Source: JBQCHF01 sp051953655
Lineage (GTDB): Bacteria; Actinomycetota; Actinomycetes; Motilibacterales; Motilibacteraceae
DNA length: 7,896 nt
NCBI GenBank assembly: GCA_051953655.1
Contig: JBQCIO010000169.1
Span: 1-7,896 of the forward strand
Direction: 5' to 3'
The position numbers and the translations under genes were made by a program. This document shows positions 7,870-7,896 of the stretch, piece by piece. The first letter of the stretch is position 1, and every line of letters begins with the position of its first letter. The notes under the pieces were generated by a model that had not been told where the DNA came from, did no database searches, and worked only from the letters and a program-made list of their open reading frames with translations.

Positions 7870-7896
7870 TGGCTGCACGGTTGAGTCTGGCTGAGC
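7869..7896 (+). CDS. transposase N-terminus, IS30-like, cut by the window end
   Basis: Only nine codons are visible: M-A-A-R-L-S-L-A-E from the GTG at 7869, running off the window. The LSLAE segment resembles the start of the N-terminal helix-turn-helix of IS30-family transposases (commonly SLAEREEI). GGAGG at 7856-7860 gives a well-spaced ribosome binding site. An in-frame GTG at 7860 is possible but overlaps that site. Family assignment rests on this short peptide plus the adjoining terminal repeat. Confidence 0.5.

Larger units (their letters stand above)
7815..7896 (+). mobile_element. left end of an IS30-family-like insertion sequence (partial)
   Basis: The last ~80 bases switch from iclR-linked DNA to a terminal-repeat-like stretch ending GGTGGATGCAACACC (7832-7846), then a short leader, a Shine-Dalgarno and a start codon. 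From memory, actinobacterial IS30-family elements carry a terminal repeat of this type (GGTGTTGCATC...ACCGCTAGA in the outward reading at the other end) next to a transposase starting with an SLAER-like segment. The exact outer boundary near 7815 is an estimate. The right end, the rest of the transposase and any target duplication are outside the window. Confidence 0.55.

Overview
This window is very GC-rich chromosomal DNA with strong G/C bias at third codon positions. That bias and the gene content point to a high-GC actinobacterium. I cannot name the genus; Geodermatophilaceae or another Frankiales-like group is only a guess.

Layout, left to right. Positions 1-1221 (minus strand) hold a major facilitator superfamily transporter that lacks only its C-terminal end. 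It is transcribed divergently from a small ArsR-type repressor (1322-1642, plus). The 100-base gap between them has a near-perfect 20-base palindrome and a second site with the same TCGA-N6-TCGA architecture. Convergent with arsR is a 209-residue protein of unknown function (1656-2285, minus). Next, all on the minus strand, are the first three genes of histidine degradation, in transcription order hutH (6903-5323), hutU (5237-3579) and hutI (3582-2416). hutU and hutI overlap by 4 bases; hutH and hutU are separated by 85 bases containing two copies of a TGATCAC-centred repeat. An IclR-family regulator (6984-7766, plus) is divergent from hutH, with a perfect 16-base palindrome directly before its ribosome binding site. 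The last ~80 bases look like the left end of an IS30-family insertion sequence: a terminal repeat, then the first nine codons of a transposase.

How the genes work together. HutH deaminates histidine to urocanate, HutU hydrates urocanate to imidazolonepropionate, and HutI opens that ring to N-formimidoyl-L-glutamate. The final step to glutamate (HutG, or the HutF route) is not encoded here. The divergent IclR protein is the obvious candidate regulator, and the palindrome between it and hutH fits the HutR operator shape I recall from corynebacteria. The MFS/ArsR pair looks like a separate, self-regulated efflux module.

The genes are mostly well-known families and I did not find a clear new system. 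The points most worth a second look are the two palindromic operator regions, the TGATCAC repeats, the unknown 209-residue gene, and the hairpin that places the transposase Shine-Dalgarno in its loop.
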